A DNA stretch of 64,000 nucleotides, taken from SXMI01 sp964391365. GTDB lineage: Bacteria > Actinomycetota > Acidimicrobiia > Acidimicrobiales > Microtrichaceae. Under the pieces are notes generated by a model, which was not told the DNA's origin, ran no database searches, and was given only the letters and a program-made list of their open reading frames with translations. Shown here one piece after another: positions 43,282 to 52,289 of this stretch; position 1 is the stretch's first letter, and every line of letters starts with the position of its first letter. Location of the stretch: positions 1-64,000 of the forward strand of contig CAYMKW010000002.1 of NCBI GenBank assembly GCA_964391365.1, in the 5' to 3' direction. The position numbers and the translations under genes are program-made.

Positions 43282-43719
43282 GTGCTGCAGGTTCCCGTGC
43301 TCCGACTCGATCCCGACCTCGAGCTGCCGGCCTACGCCCGGCCCGGCGACGCCGGGGTCGACCTGCGTGCCAGCGAGGACGCCGTGCTCGCCCCCGGAGG
43401 CGGACGTGCGCTCGTGCCGACCGGGATCGCCGTGGCCATTCCGCGCGGGTACGCCGGGTTCATCCAGCCGCGCAGCGGCCTGGCCCTCAAGCACGGTGTG
43501 ACCTGCCTGAACACGCCCGGGCTGATCGACGCCGACTACCGCGGCGAGCTCAAGGTCCTGCTGGTCAACACCGACCCCGAGGAGACGTTCGAGGTGCGAC
43601 GCGGCGAGCGCATCGCCCAGTTGGTCATCCAGGCCGTCGAGCACGCCGACCTCGTGGAGGTGGAGGCTCTCGACGAGACCGAGCGGGGCGACGGCGGCTT
43701 CGGTCACACCGGCCGCTGA
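43282..43719 (+). CDS. dut: dUTP diphosphatase
   Basis: 145 residues, trimeric dUTPase. Hydrolyses dUTP to dUMP. The five motifs are visible: PGDAGVDLRA (I), PRSGLALKHGV (II), GLIDADYRGELKV (III), RIAQLVI (IV) and the C-terminal ERGDGGFGHTGR (V, here with the usual G-x-G-S-T/H region). Confidence 0.96.
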   Translation: MLQVPVLRLDPDLELPAYARPGDAGVDLRASEDAVLAPGGGRALVPTGIAVAIPRGYAGFIQPRSGLALKHGVTCLNTPGLIDADYRGELKVLLVNTDPEETFEVRRGERIAQLVIQAVEHADLVEVEALDETERGDGGFGHTGR

Positions 43720-43743
43720 ATCACCGCGGCGCCTCAGCCGCCG

Positions 43744-43843
43744 NNNNNNNNNNNNNNNNNNNNNNNNNNNNNNNNNNNNNNNNNNNNNNNNNNNNNNNNN
43801 NNNNNNNNNNNNNNNNNNNNNNNNNNNNNNNNNNNNNNNNNNN
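43744..43843. other. Run of 100 Ns (scaffold gap)
   Basis: Standard-length placeholder between dut and the M50 protease gene. The true content is unknown; the gene order across it is not assured. Confidence 0.99.
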
Positions 43844-43857
43844 TCTCGTTGCGGCGG

Positions 43858-44940
43858 TCAGCCGCCGATGCTCACCGGGTGGAGGACGTCGACCCACATG
43901 CTCGACACGCCGAGCAGCAGGAACGTCGCCACCACCGCCAGCGCGATCGGCTGCAGCCGTCGGGTGTCGAGTCGCAGCGTCGGCCGCCGACGGATCCGGG
44001 CGAGCGCACCCTCGGCCAGCACCACGACAGCGTGGCCGCCGTCGAGGGGGAGGACCGGGAGCAGGTTGAGCACCCCGACGCTGGCCGAGAAGAGCCCCGC
44101 CATGACGAGCAGCTTCCCCTGTTCGCCGGCGAGGAGCTGTTCGGTCACCTGGGCGCCGCCCACCACCGAGAGCATCCGCTGGTCGGGGGCCTGACCGCCG
44201 GCCACGGAGGTGGCGTAGTCCCCGGCGCCGGTCACCAGGTGGAACAGCGACTGCAGCGTCCCCGCGGTGACGTCCCACAGCAGGTCGAGCGAACCGAACA
44301 GCACGCCGGAGGGCGTGGCGTCGATCGTCGGACTGGTGATCGCGTACAGGGCGAACAGCACGACGGCCAGCACCAGGTTCGACAGCGGCCCGGCGAGGAT
44401 GACCGCGAGCCGCCGGCCCCGCGAGGCGGCCCGATAGGTGAAGGGCTCCAGTGACGACTCGACCTCCTCGGTCGGGCTCATCCCCGGGATCTTCACGTAG
44501 CCGCCCGCCGGGAGCAGCTTCACTCCGTACCTGAGACCTGTGGACGTCCGCCCCGACCAGACCGTCGGACCGAAGCCGACGAAGAACTCGACCGGTCGCA
44601 TGCCGGAGCGGCGGGCGACGACGTAGTGGGCGGCCTCGTGGACCACGATGAGGCCGACCAGCATCCCGAGGAACACCGCAGCGCCGGGCAGGAACACGGC
44701 GAGCGCCACGACGGCGGCACCCAGGCCGGCCGCCCGCAGCGGGTGGAACTCGCTCCGGCGGCCCTCGGCGCGGCCCGACCGGCGCCAGGCCACGAGCCAA
44801 CGGACCGGCGCCGGGTCGCGGCGGAGGATCTCCACCTCGGCGCCGGCGGGTCGAGCGACCGGCGCGGTCCGGTCGTCGGTTCGGTCGTCGGCACGGCCGG
44901 CCCCCGGCGTCGTGGCGGTGTCGGTCCCGGTCGAGCTCAT
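43858..44940 (-). CDS. Site-2 membrane metalloprotease (RseP/M50 family)
   Basis: 360 residues from ATG 44940. A polar head of ~65 residues precedes helix 1. Zinc site VVHEAAHYVVAR near residue 102 and the second motif LLPVLPLDGGHAVVV near 310 with its Asp. FVGFGPTVWS and PAGGYVKIPGMSP are RseP marks. The PDZ region between is reduced. It cuts membrane-anchored regulators within the bilayer. No ispG or dxr is visible because of the gap downstream. Confidence 0.9.
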   Translation of the reverse strand: MSSTGTDTATTPGAGRADDRTDDRTAPVARPAGAEVEILRRDPAPVRWLVAWRRSGRAEGRRSEFHPLRAAGLGAAVVALAVFLPGAAVFLGMLVGLIVVHEAAHYVVARRSGMRPVEFFVGFGPTVWSGRTSTGLRYGVKLLPAGGYVKIPGMSPTEEVESSLEPFTYRAASRGRRLAVILAGPLSNLVLAVVLFALYAITSPTIDATPSGVLFGSLDLLWDVTAGTLQSLFHLVTGAGDYATSVAGGQAPDQRMLSVVGGAQVTEQLLAGEQGKLLVMAGLFSASVGVLNLLPVLPLDGGHAVVVLAEGALARIRRRPTLRLDTRRLQPIALAVVATFLLLGVSSMWVDVLHPVSIGG

Positions 44941-45046
44941 GGGGCGAGGGTAACGATGCCCCGGCGTCGTGTCCCGGGCGCCGTTGGGGCAAAGGTCCCA
45001 GTGCGGGAGCGCCGACTGGTGCGGTCGGCCCACCCGCCGGGTCGGC

Positions 45047-46381
45047 TCACGGCCGTCCGGCGGCGAGCACCCTGCCGTCCGGACGCAGTTCCGTGCGGGT
45101 CGGTCGGCCGTCGACCAGATGGTGCACGACGAGCCGGAGGGGGTCGTCCAGGCCGCCGTCCCACTCCAGGGCGGTGAACGCACCCGGCAGGACGCCGCAT
45201 CCGGAGTTGGCGTAGCGGACCACCCGGCCGGATGCGTCCAACGGCCGGAGCATCGGGAAGTGCGTGTGACCGAACAACAACCACGGCCAGCCGCCCTCGG
45301 GTGCGGTGACGGCCAGCCGGTCGAAGAGCCGTTCCTCGTCGAGCGAGTCGAAGCGCCGGTTCCCCCCGAAGCGGGCGTCCACGCTGATCAGGCGGTTCTC
45401 CCCGCGGCCCTCGAGCAGGGTGGTCGTCGCGGGCTCGCCGGGCAGTCCGTCGAACGGTCCCGGCAGCGGGAGGTCGTCGACGGTCGTGGCGATCCACGTG
45501 GTGGCGCGACCGAGCGTTGCGAGACCGGGACCATTCCAGGCGTCGGTCAGGTGACCGTGCATGAGCACGGCAGCGGTCGACTCCACCCGGGGCCGCCCGC
45601 CGGTCGTGAGGACGAGCGCGTCGGGTGCGCTCACGCCGGGGAGGTGTTCGCCCAGCCGTTCGACCAGGACCCGGTCGGCCAGGACGTCGTCGTGGTTGCC
45701 GACCGTCCGGTGGTACCGGCCGTCCCGGGCGAGTTCCGCCAGGACCCGGTACAGGTCCGCGTTGTTGTCGACGATGCGGTCGAGGTGGTCGCCGAGCAGC
45801 TCCCGCCTCGTGGCGTCGGCCGGCGGTCCGGCGCACCCGGCGGCGGGCCGGCCGGCGTCGTAGCAGGCACCCCAGGTCGAGCCGCCGACCATCCAGAAGT
45901 CCTCGATGTCGCCGTTCTCCACCACGGACCACCCGTCCTCGGCGTACCCGGCGAGCACGGAGCGGTAGAGGTCCTTGGTCCCCTGTCGGGCCGGCCAGTC
46001 GAGTCGACCCGGGATGCAGCGGTGCAGGTCCGAGGTCACGACGTAGCGGCCCGAGGCCGGGAGTCGCCCGACGGAGCGGACGGGGAGCGGACCCGGTCGG
46101 TCCTCGCAGATCGCCCGGAGTTGCTCGGGGAAGACCCGGATCCGTCGCAGCGCCTCCTGCTGGGAACGCAACGCGGCCACCGTGCCGATGGGGAGCGCCG
46201 CCGGCAGCGTCAGGGTCGCCGCCCCGGTCTTGGCGAGCGCCCACGTCCGGGCCGCAGGACCGGGACCGGCGGTCGCACGGAGGGGGGCCACGGTCGCCGT
46301 CCCGGAGCCATCGAGTCGGTCGGCGACGGCTCCGGCGGCGAGCCGTGCGCTGCGACGCCACGACTCAGGGATCAGGTCCAC
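45047..46381 (-). CDS. Calcineurin-like metallophosphoesterase
   Basis: 444 residues from GTG. Five metal motifs in order: VVTSDLHR near residue 114, VENGDIEDFW near 155, TVGNHDDV near 227, LMHGHLTD near 275 and LFGHTHFPM near 370. The N-terminal ~105 residues are basic and look membrane-associated but have no clear helix. Cysteine pairs near residues 170-185 are unusual. Substrate unknown. It is divergent from the LAFTG protein. Confidence 0.85.
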   Translation of the reverse strand: MDLIPESWRRSARLAAGAVADRLDGSGTATVAPLRATAGPGPAARTWALAKTGAATLTLPAALPIGTVAALRSQQEALRRIRVFPEQLRAICEDRPGPLPVRSVGRLPASGRYVVTSDLHRCIPGRLDWPARQGTKDLYRSVLAGYAEDGWSVVENGDIEDFWMVGGSTWGACYDAGRPAAGCAGPPADATRRELLGDHLDRIVDNNADLYRVLAELARDGRYHRTVGNHDDVLADRVLVERLGEHLPGVSAPDALVLTTGGRPRVESTAAVLMHGHLTDAWNGPGLATLGRATTWIATTVDDLPLPGPFDGLPGEPATTTLLEGRGENRLISVDARFGGNRRFDSLDEERLFDRLAVTAPEGGWPWLLFGHTHFPMLRPLDASGRVVRYANSGCGVLPGAFTALEWDGGLDDPLRLVVHHLVDGRPTRTELRPDGRVLAAGRP

Positions 46382-46387
46382 GGGGTC

Positions 46388-46393
46388 ACGCTA
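46388..46393 (-). promoter_or_regulatory. -10 element of the phosphoesterase (leaderless type)
   Basis: On the minus strand TAGCGT ends 6 bases before the GTG at 46381. Confidence 0.48.
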
Positions 46394-46569
46394 GGTGACC
46401 TCGGGCCGGGGTGCACGGCCGGATCGGCGGAATCACGGGCCTGATCCACCACTCCACGCGTTCACAGCGTCGCCCTCCGGGTTTCGGGAGAAAATGTGTC
46501 AGAACCGTCCGGTCCGGACTCCTGCAGTCGACGGTGGCGAACAGGTCGCCACGAACCCAAGGAGTCACG

Positions 46570-47406
46570 ATGAAGCACACCAACCCGACCACGACCAACA
46601 ACCGACCCGGCCGGCGCCTCGCCCGACGGGCCGCTGCGCTCGCCATCGCCGCCTCTGCGGCCGTCGGCGTCACCGCCGCCGGATCGCTCGACGCCGGCGC
46701 CTGGACTCCTGCCCCCGACGGCCCGCTCGGTGGCGGCTGGGCCCCGACCCTCCCGATTCCGTTCCCCACACCGTCCCCCACCCCCCTCCCGTCGATCCCC
46801 AGGATCACGCTCCCCGACTCGGCCTTCCGTCCGGTGCTGCCCGACCTGCCCGTGCTGCCGCCGGTGTCCGACCTGCCGATCGCACCGCCCGTCGACGACG
46901 ATGGTGGCGACGACGCTCCTGCCGGGGTCCGCCCGCTGGATCCCAGCCGGGTGCGTCCGATCGACCCCGGCTCGCTCGTCCCCGACGAACCGCTGTGCGA
47001 GGCCGTCGACTGCGGCGACCCGTCCGATGACGTCGCCGACCCGGAGGAGCCGAGCATCCCGCCGGCGGTCGAGTCCGAGGACTGCCTGCCCACCACCCCG
47101 GCGAGCTGGGGAGCGGAAGCCGGGACCATCATCGTGTCCGGCCCGTGTGAGGAGCTGACCCCCGACGGCACCCCCGAGGACCTCGGCTACCCCGACAGCG
47201 AAGGCCAGGTGGGTGAGCCGATCGGATCGACCACGACCACCGAACCCGAGGTCACACCGGTCCGGGTCGAGTCGGCAACCGGGTCGCTCGCCTTCACCGG
47301 CTCCGACCTGGCACTCCCGCTCGCCGGCGCCGGCCTCCTGGGAGCGGGCGGCGTCCTCGCCGGGATCTCGGTCCTCGCCCGCCGCGCCCGGTCCGGGCGG
47401 TCCTGA
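46570..47406 (+). CDS. Proline-rich surface protein with LAFTG sorting motif
   Basis: 278 residues from ATG with AAGGAGT 4 bases upstream. A signal peptide (about 1-47, ALAIAASAAVGVTAAGSLDAGA) is followed by an acidic Pro/Asp-rich stalk with a few Cys and no recognisable fold. The end is a sorting signal: LAFTG, a hydrophobic stretch (LALPLAGAGLLGAGGVLAGI) and a basic tail. LAxTG is used by class E sortases of high-GC actinobacteria. No sortase is in the window. The protein is probably exported and linked to the wall. Confidence 0.76.
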   Translation: MKHTNPTTTNNRPGRRLARRAAALAIAASAAVGVTAAGSLDAGAWTPAPDGPLGGGWAPTLPIPFPTPSPTPLPSIPRITLPDSAFRPVLPDLPVLPPVSDLPIAPPVDDDGGDDAPAGVRPLDPSRVRPIDPGSLVPDEPLCEAVDCGDPSDDVADPEEPSIPPAVESEDCLPTTPASWGAEAGTIIVSGPCEELTPDGTPEDLGYPDSEGQVGEPIGSTTTTEPEVTPVRVESATGSLAFTGSDLALPLAGAGLLGAGGVLAGISVLARRARSGRS

Positions 47407-47495
47407 CGCCCCGCCGGTCCCGGCTGCCCCCAGGGCCCGGGACCGGCGCCGGGTCCACCCCCCGTGGACCTCCCCCAACAGACCTGCGGGAACCT

Positions 47496-47530
47496 CCGCC
47501 CCCACCGGCCGTCTCCTCCGGTGGGGGCGG
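47496..47530 (+). terminator. Strong hairpin terminator
   Basis: A perfect 13-bp stem (CCGCCCCCACCGG / CCGGTGGGGGCGG) with a 9-base loop, between the surface-protein gene and the nitroreductase gene. Confidence 0.7.
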
Positions 47531-47544
47531 TCGCGTCCGGGACG

Positions 47545-47550
47545 TAGTCT
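47545..47550 (+). promoter_or_regulatory. -10 element of the nitroreductase gene
   Basis: TAGTCT, 26 bases before GTG 47577, leaving a short leader with the GGAGGAG ribosome site. Confidence 0.42.
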
Positions 47551-47576
47551 CAGGGCTCGACCACGGAGGAGACGCG

Positions 47577-48335
47577 GTGACGATCAACGAACGAGGGCCC
47601 GAGGGTGACCGTTCCTACGCTGCGGTCGCCGACCGGTTCGCCATGCCGCTCGATGAGGCCATGCTCACCCAGCGAGCCGTCCGCAAGGTCCTGCCGGACC
47701 CGGTCGACGACGACATCGTGCTCCGGTGCATCGAGTTCGCACTCCGGGCGCCCACCGGCTCGAACGGCCAGAACTGGGAGTTCGTCGTCGTCCGGGACCG
47801 CTCGGTGCTCGGCGCCTTCGCCCGTCGGTACCGGTCGGCCTGGCGGATCTACGGCGGGATCGGCGAGCGGGTCACCGCCGGTGACCCGGCCATGTCGAAG
47901 GTGCTGGCCGCAGTCGAGTGGCAGGTCGACCACTTCGAGGAGATCCCGGTGGTCGTCGTGCCCTGCCTGCGCGGCGCGGTGCGCTTCGCTCCCTTCCCGA
48001 CCATCGCCCAGACCAGCCACTACGGATCCATCTACCCGAGCGTGCAGAACCTGCTGCTCGCGGCCCGGTCCGTGGGGCTCGGGGCCTCGCTGATCACGCT
48101 GCCGCTCTGGAGCGTGACCATGGCCCGTCGCACACTCGGACTTCCCGTGTCGGTCCAGCCGATCTGCATGGTCCCGCTGGGCTGGCCGCGTGGTCGGTAC
48201 GGGCCGACCACCCGACGGCCGGTGGGCGAGGTGGTCCACCTCGACCGCTGGGGCCGCCGACCCTGGGTCGGCTGGGAGCCACCGTCGGACGGCGGCGACG
48301 GCTCGGACGGCGCCAGTGGCTCTGACGGCGGCTAG
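47577..48335 (+). CDS. Nitroreductase-family FMN oxidoreductase
   Basis: 252 residues from GTG. Nitroreductase fold: TQRAVRKVLPDPVDDDIVLRCIEFALRAPTGSNGQNWEFVVVRD near residues 30-72 (FMN phosphate site), SVQNLLLAARSVGLGASLIT near 150 and the C-terminal FMN loop (MVPLGWPRGRYGP). The Asp/Gly/Ser-rich tail is not conserved. Reduces quinones, nitro compounds or flavins with NAD(P)H; substrate unknown. Confidence 0.88.
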   Translation: MTINERGPEGDRSYAAVADRFAMPLDEAMLTQRAVRKVLPDPVDDDIVLRCIEFALRAPTGSNGQNWEFVVVRDRSVLGAFARRYRSAWRIYGGIGERVTAGDPAMSKVLAAVEWQVDHFEEIPVVVVPCLRGAVRFAPFPTIAQTSHYGSIYPSVQNLLLAARSVGLGASLITLPLWSVTMARRTLGLPVSVQPICMVPLGWPRGRYGPTTRRPVGEVVHLDRWGRRPWVGWEPPSDGGDGSDGASGSDGG

Positions 48336-48421
48336 CACGTCGAGGGCTGAACGGGTCGAGCGGGCTGGTCGACCGGGGACCACGCCCTGGGCCGACCGTC
48401 GCCTGTGCCACACTCCGCGAC

Positions 48422-49510
48422 GTGCACCTGGCCGTCTACACCGACGCCGCCGAGCGGGGCGGGGCGGAGTCCATGCTCGGCAACCTGCTCGAGCGGCTCG
48501 ACCCCTCGTGGCGGGTCAGCGTGGTCGGCCCCGACGAGGCCGTGGTCCGTTGGCTCGCCGGTCGACGCCGGGGGAGCGCCCCGGTGGTCGTCGATCGCAT
48601 CGAGGGGCGATCGGACGTGGCGAACATGATCCGCCACCGTCGGGTGATCCGTTCGCTCGACCCCGACGTCCTGCACGCCAACCTCTCGACCATGTCGTCG
48701 TGTCAGTGGGCGCTGGCGGTCGCTGCGACCGTTCCGGGCCTCCCGGTCGTGGTCCTCGAGCACGCACCGATGGGGACCTGGTCGGCCTCGTCCACGTGGC
48801 TGAAGCGGCTCACCTCGTCCCGGGCGGCGGCCCACGTCGCCGTGGGCGAGGTCCCGGCCCGGACGATCGAGCGGCTCGGAGGGTTGCCCGCCGGGTCCAT
48901 CCGGGTCATCCACAGCGGGGTGCCGCAGCTGGAACTGGATCCGCCTCCCCGGCCCGACGACGTGTTCACCGTCGGCATCCTGAGTCGGCTCGACCCGGTG
49001 AAGGGGGTGGACCGGGCCGTCCGGGCCGTGGCCGGGCTCGACCGACCCGCTCGCCTGGTCGTCGTCGGGGACGGTCCGGAACGGGCGGCGATCGAGGACA
49101 TCGTGCAGCAGCTGGGACTGGACGACGTCGTGGAACTCCGAGGGTGGGACGACCGGGCCCGTCACCTCCTGCCCACCTTCGACGCCTACCTCCTCCCGTC
49201 CCGGCTCGAGGCGTTCCCGGTCACGATCGGCGAGGCGGCGCTCGCCGGCGTGCCCGTGGTGGCCACCGACGTCGGATCGGTGCGGGAGGCCGTGGTCGAC
49301 GGCGTGACCGGACTCGTCGTCCCCCAGGTCGAATCCGAGGAGCGGACCGTGGCGGCGTTGACCGAGGCGCTCCTCTCGTTGCAGCGGGATCCGGCGCGCC
49401 GTGCCGACATGGGACGGGCCGCCGCGCTCGACGCCGTCGAACGCTTCGACGTCGACCGATCGGTCGCCGAGTGGGAGGACCTCTACCGGAGCGTCGCCCG
49501 ACGGCGTTGA
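48422..49510 (+). CDS. Glycosyltransferase family 4 protein
   Basis: 362 residues from GTG. GT-B fold with a GGAESMLGNLLERL nucleotide-sugar loop near residue 14, VIHSGVP in the linker, FTVGILSRLDPVKGVDRAV, VVGDGPERAAIE and the retaining-enzyme motif PSRLEAFPVTIGEAALAGVPVVATDVGS with the catalytic Glu near residue 265. It probably adds sugars to lipids or polymers at the inner membrane face. Confidence 0.93.
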   Translation: MHLAVYTDAAERGGAESMLGNLLERLDPSWRVSVVGPDEAVVRWLAGRRRGSAPVVVDRIEGRSDVANMIRHRRVIRSLDPDVLHANLSTMSSCQWALAVAATVPGLPVVVLEHAPMGTWSASSTWLKRLTSSRAAAHVAVGEVPARTIERLGGLPAGSIRVIHSGVPQLELDPPPRPDDVFTVGILSRLDPVKGVDRAVRAVAGLDRPARLVVVGDGPERAAIEDIVQQLGLDDVVELRGWDDRARHLLPTFDAYLLPSRLEAFPVTIGEAALAGVPVVATDVGSVREAVVDGVTGLVVPQVESEERTVAALTEALLSLQRDPARRADMGRAAALDAVERFDVDRSVAEWEDLYRSVARRR

Positions 49511-49517
49511 TCCGGGA

Positions 49518-50843
49518 TCAGCCGCCCGAGCCGCCGGCGTCCGGGGTCTCGGAGGTCGAGGTCCCGCCCAGGTCCTCGATGTACTCGATCGGCACGTCCC
49601 AGGCTCCGACGACGCCTGCGCCGAGACCGGCACCGGACTCGTCGAGCCCGAGCGCCTCGCGGAGCTGCGCCACCGTGAAGCTCTGCGTGATCTCCCAGCC
49701 GGTCATCGTGTCGATCGCCTCGGGCTGGCAGCCGTCGACGGCCCCTGCGGCCAGGTTCTCCGGCAGCTGGAAGCCGATCGACTGGGCGATCCCGATCAGG
49801 TCGGTCCCCGACCGGACGGCCAGGCACAGATCGGTGAAGGAGTTGTGGCCCGCCCCGTCGACGACCACGAGCCGCTTCGGTGGTGCCAGGCCGGCATAGG
49901 TGGCCTCGACCTCCTCGATGGGCACCAGGACGTCGACCCGAGCCGCGATGTTCATGGACGGCTTCGGCGGGGCCGGCACGTCGGCCCGGCCCGCGGCCGC
50001 CCAGCCGACCGCCACGTCGATCTGCGGCTCCGAGAGCGCTGACAGGGCGGCCCGGCCGCCGGCCGAGTGACCCACTGCCCCGACCAGTTCGGTGTCGGCG
50101 AGACCCTCCAGGACGCCGCCGGCCTCGCCGACCAGCGTGATCGTGTCCAGCAGGACCTGGACGTCCCGGGCGGGTTCGCGCACGACCTGACCGGTGATGA
50201 GCGCGGCCCGGTTGCGTTCCAGGTGGTCGGGGGCGGCCACCACGAAGCCCCACGAGGCCATGCCCCGGGCCAGGGCCGAGGCATCGAGCCGGAACGAACC
50301 GAACCCGTGGGAGAACAGCACCAGCGGGAACGGGCCCGAGCCTGACGGCGGGACGTCCCGGTAGGTGTCGGTCATGGTGACGGTGAGGATGGACGGGTCG
50401 GTGCCCGCCGGGAGCAGGCTCGGTGCCAGTGAGGCGAGGTTCTCGGGCAGGGCATCGAGCTGGCTGTAGGTGGCGACCGGAGCTCCCGCCACGTCGTCGG
50501 TCGCCGGGTACCAGACCTCCACCTTCCGGTCGGGCAGCGACAGGGTCGTGACGCCGACCTCGAAGGGTCCGGGCTCGGCGAACGCCGGATCGTCCGGGCC
50601 GCCGGGAGCTGCGGGCACCGATGCCGGCAGCGATGTGGTGGTGGTCGTCGTGGGGTCCGAGGACTCGCTGTTCCCGCTGCAGGCCGCGCCGAACAGGCCC
50701 GTGACGACGACTGCGGCGACGAGGCCCCACCGGCGCCCGTTCGTGCGGTGCGAGCGGACGTGCGGTGGGGGCACGTCGGTCGCCGGTCGGCGGGCGGAGC
50801 GGTTCGCAGCGGCGCGGGGCGGTGTGGATGGAGCGGTGGTCAC
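49518..50843 (-). CDS. Alpha/beta-hydrolase lipoprotein (PAF-acetylhydrolase/chlorophyllase-like)
   Basis: About 441 residues from GTG 50843. A signal peptide ends in the lipobox LFGAACSG (Cys near residue 54), then a Thr/Ser linker. The hydrolase has RKVEVWYPA and FPLVLFSHGFGSFRLDAS (oxyanion loop), the nucleophile elbow VGHSAGGRAAL, and His in GAGHNSFTD. The layout fits secreted esterases like PAF acetylhydrolase. It may cleave exogenous esters. It is divergent from the lipoprotein at 50943. Confidence 0.82.
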   Translation of the reverse strand: MTTAPSTPPRAAANRSARRPATDVPPPHVRSHRTNGRRWGLVAAVVVTGLFGAACSGNSESSDPTTTTTTSLPASVPAAPGGPDDPAFAEPGPFEVGVTTLSLPDRKVEVWYPATDDVAGAPVATYSQLDALPENLASLAPSLLPAGTDPSILTVTMTDTYRDVPPSGSGPFPLVLFSHGFGSFRLDASALARGMASWGFVVAAPDHLERNRAALITGQVVREPARDVQVLLDTITLVGEAGGVLEGLADTELVGAVGHSAGGRAALSALSEPQIDVAVGWAAAGRADVPAPPKPSMNIAARVDVLVPIEEVEATYAGLAPPKRLVVVDGAGHNSFTDLCLAVRSGTDLIGIAQSIGFQLPENLAAGAVDGCQPEAIDTMTGWEITQSFTVAQLREALGLDESGAGLGAGVVGAWDVPIEYIEDLGGTSTSETPDAGGSGG

Positions 50844-50930
50844 GCACGGAGTCTGCCCCGTTCGGACCCCCGGCGGGTGCGACGGTCCGACAGCACTCGA
50901 CGGTGCGTCCGTTCGCCGGTTCGACGCCAA

Positions 50931-50936
50931 TAGGCT
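50931..50936 (+). promoter_or_regulatory. -10 element of the 50943 gene (leaderless type)
   Basis: TAGGCT ends 6 bases before ATG 50943. Confidence 0.5.
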
Positions 50937-50942
50937 CGGGCC

Positions 50943-51467
50943 ATGCCCCTCCGCTCCCGGATCCTGCTCCCGGTCCTCCTCGTCCCCGTCGCCGCACTGA
51001 TGCTGGTCGCATGCGGCGAGGAGCAGTCCGCATCGACCGTGGTCGCATCGGCGGACAGTTCATCGGCGTCGTCGACATCGCAGCCGGAGTCGTCCGGCCC
51101 CGACGGCTCCGGCGACTCGGAGGCGACGAGCACCGTGCCCACCGGTGGTGGCGACGTCACGGCCGCCGAGGAACGGATCCAGGGGTTGGTCGCCGGGGCT
51201 TCGTGGAACGCCTCCGTGACGGATGTGTCCGTCGCAGCCGGCGAGGAGACGATCGTGACGCTGACCACCGACGACGAGACCTTCCCGGCGCTCGAGGCCT
51301 GCGAGGCCGTTCGGTCCGCGCTGGTCGACGAGCCGGGCCTGGTGTCCGGTCAGGTGGCGGTCAACATCTGGTGGACCCCTGACCTGACCGCGGACGGCGG
51401 CGATGAACGGCAGCTGGCCACGGCGCTGGCCGGCGGGGAGTGCGAGTTGGTCCGGGCGTCGGAGTGA
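50943..51467 (+). CDS. Small secreted lipoprotein, unknown function
   Basis: 174 residues. Signal peptide with lipobox ALMLVACG (Cys near residue 24), a Ser/Thr/Gly-rich linker of ~50 residues, and a small folded domain (residues 75-174) with a Cys pair (LEACEAV and GGECELV). No family recognised. It overlaps the SGNH gene by 4 bases, which suggests joint action. Confidence 0.72.
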   Translation: MPLRSRILLPVLLVPVAALMLVACGEEQSASTVVASADSSSASSTSQPESSGPDGSGDSEATSTVPTGGGDVTAAEERIQGLVAGASWNASVTDVSVAAGEETIVTLTTDDETFPALEACEAVRSALVDEPGLVSGQVAVNIWWTPDLTADGGDERQLATALAGGECELVRASE

Positions 51468-52168
51468 ACCGGACGCTCGGTGCCGTCGCAGTGCTGCTGC
51501 TCGGTGCCGTTGCGGTCGCCTGTCAGCCCGAGCCCGGCCCGCCAGCCGGCCCGCAGCCCCGGCGGGTCGCCGTCTACGGGGACTCGCTGCTGCACTCGTC
51601 CGCACCGGTCTGGCGGACGTCGATCGAGGAGCAGCTCCCGGACTGGAACCTGCTGGAGCGGGCCCTCTGGGGCTCGGCCGCGTGCGACCACCTGGATCAG
51701 ATGGCCGACGACGCCCACGAGGGCTGGAACGTCCGGGTCGTGGTGATTGCGTTCTACGGGAACGCGGTCACACCGTGTGCCCGGGGGCAGCGGGTCGAGG
51801 ACCGTTACCGCTGGGACCTGACCCTGGCGGTCGACCTGTGGCAGGAGCGTGGCGCCCGGGTCGTCCTGGTGGTCCCTCCGGGACCGGTCGATTCGGAGCC
51901 CTACTCACCCGCGGGCCGGGCCGCGCTGGCGGTGGCCCGCGACCGCCGGGTCCAACTGGTGGACACGACCGGCGCCTTCGTCGACACGGAGACCGGCAGG
52001 TTCGCCGCGGACCTGGCCGGTGTGGCGGTGCGGTCCCCCGACGGGGTCCACCTCTGTGACCACGAGTCGCTCGGCGAGATCGTCTGTGCCTCCGACGATG
52101 CCGGGGCGAACCGCTACGGACAGCCGATCGCCGCAGCGGTCGTGGCGGAGGCCCGTCTCGTCAAGTGA
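51464..52168 (+). CDS. SGNH-type hydrolase lipoprotein
   Basis: 234 residues from GTG 51464. Signal peptide and lipobox GAVAVACQ (Cys near residue 20). SGNH blocks: RRVAVYGDSLLH (block I Ser), the Asn in AFYGNAVTPC (block III), and DGVHLCDHES (block V Asp/His). An outer-surface esterase or acyl-sugar hydrolase. Ends 38 bases before the 60-bp palindrome. Confidence 0.82.
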   Translation: MNRTLGAVAVLLLGAVAVACQPEPGPPAGPQPRRVAVYGDSLLHSSAPVWRTSIEEQLPDWNLLERALWGSAACDHLDQMADDAHEGWNVRVVVIAFYGNAVTPCARGQRVEDRYRWDLTLAVDLWQERGARVVLVVPPGPVDSEPYSPAGRAALAVARDRRVQLVDTTGAFVDTETGRFAADLAGVAVRSPDGVHLCDHESLGEIVCASDDAGANRYGQPIAAAVVAEARLVK

Positions 52169-52206
52169 TTCCGGCCCCGCGGCCGTGTCGATGACCCCAG
52201 CCCCAG

Positions 52207-52266
52207 CCCCAGCTTTGTGGTGCGAGCTACATGAATATTCATGTAGCTCGCACCACAAAGCTGGGG
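52207..52266. repeat. 60-bp perfect palindrome
   Basis: Two 30-bp arms meet with no loop at 52236/52237 (central GAATATTC); every base pairs. The core is clearly more A/T-rich than the region. It is flanked on the left by (CCCCAG)3 starting at 52195 and on the right by runs of G. It lies between the convergent SGNH and SDR genes and could serve as a two-way terminator, a protein-binding site or a mobile repeat. Confidence 0.95.
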
Positions 52267-52289
52267 GGCGGGGGGCGGCGGGGGGCGGT

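Noticed and set aside
52263..52288. Plus-strand G-quadruplex beside the palindrome
   Set aside because: Only three G runs of three or more plus GG pairs, so a four-tract structure is borderline; it is noted as a flank of the palindrome only.
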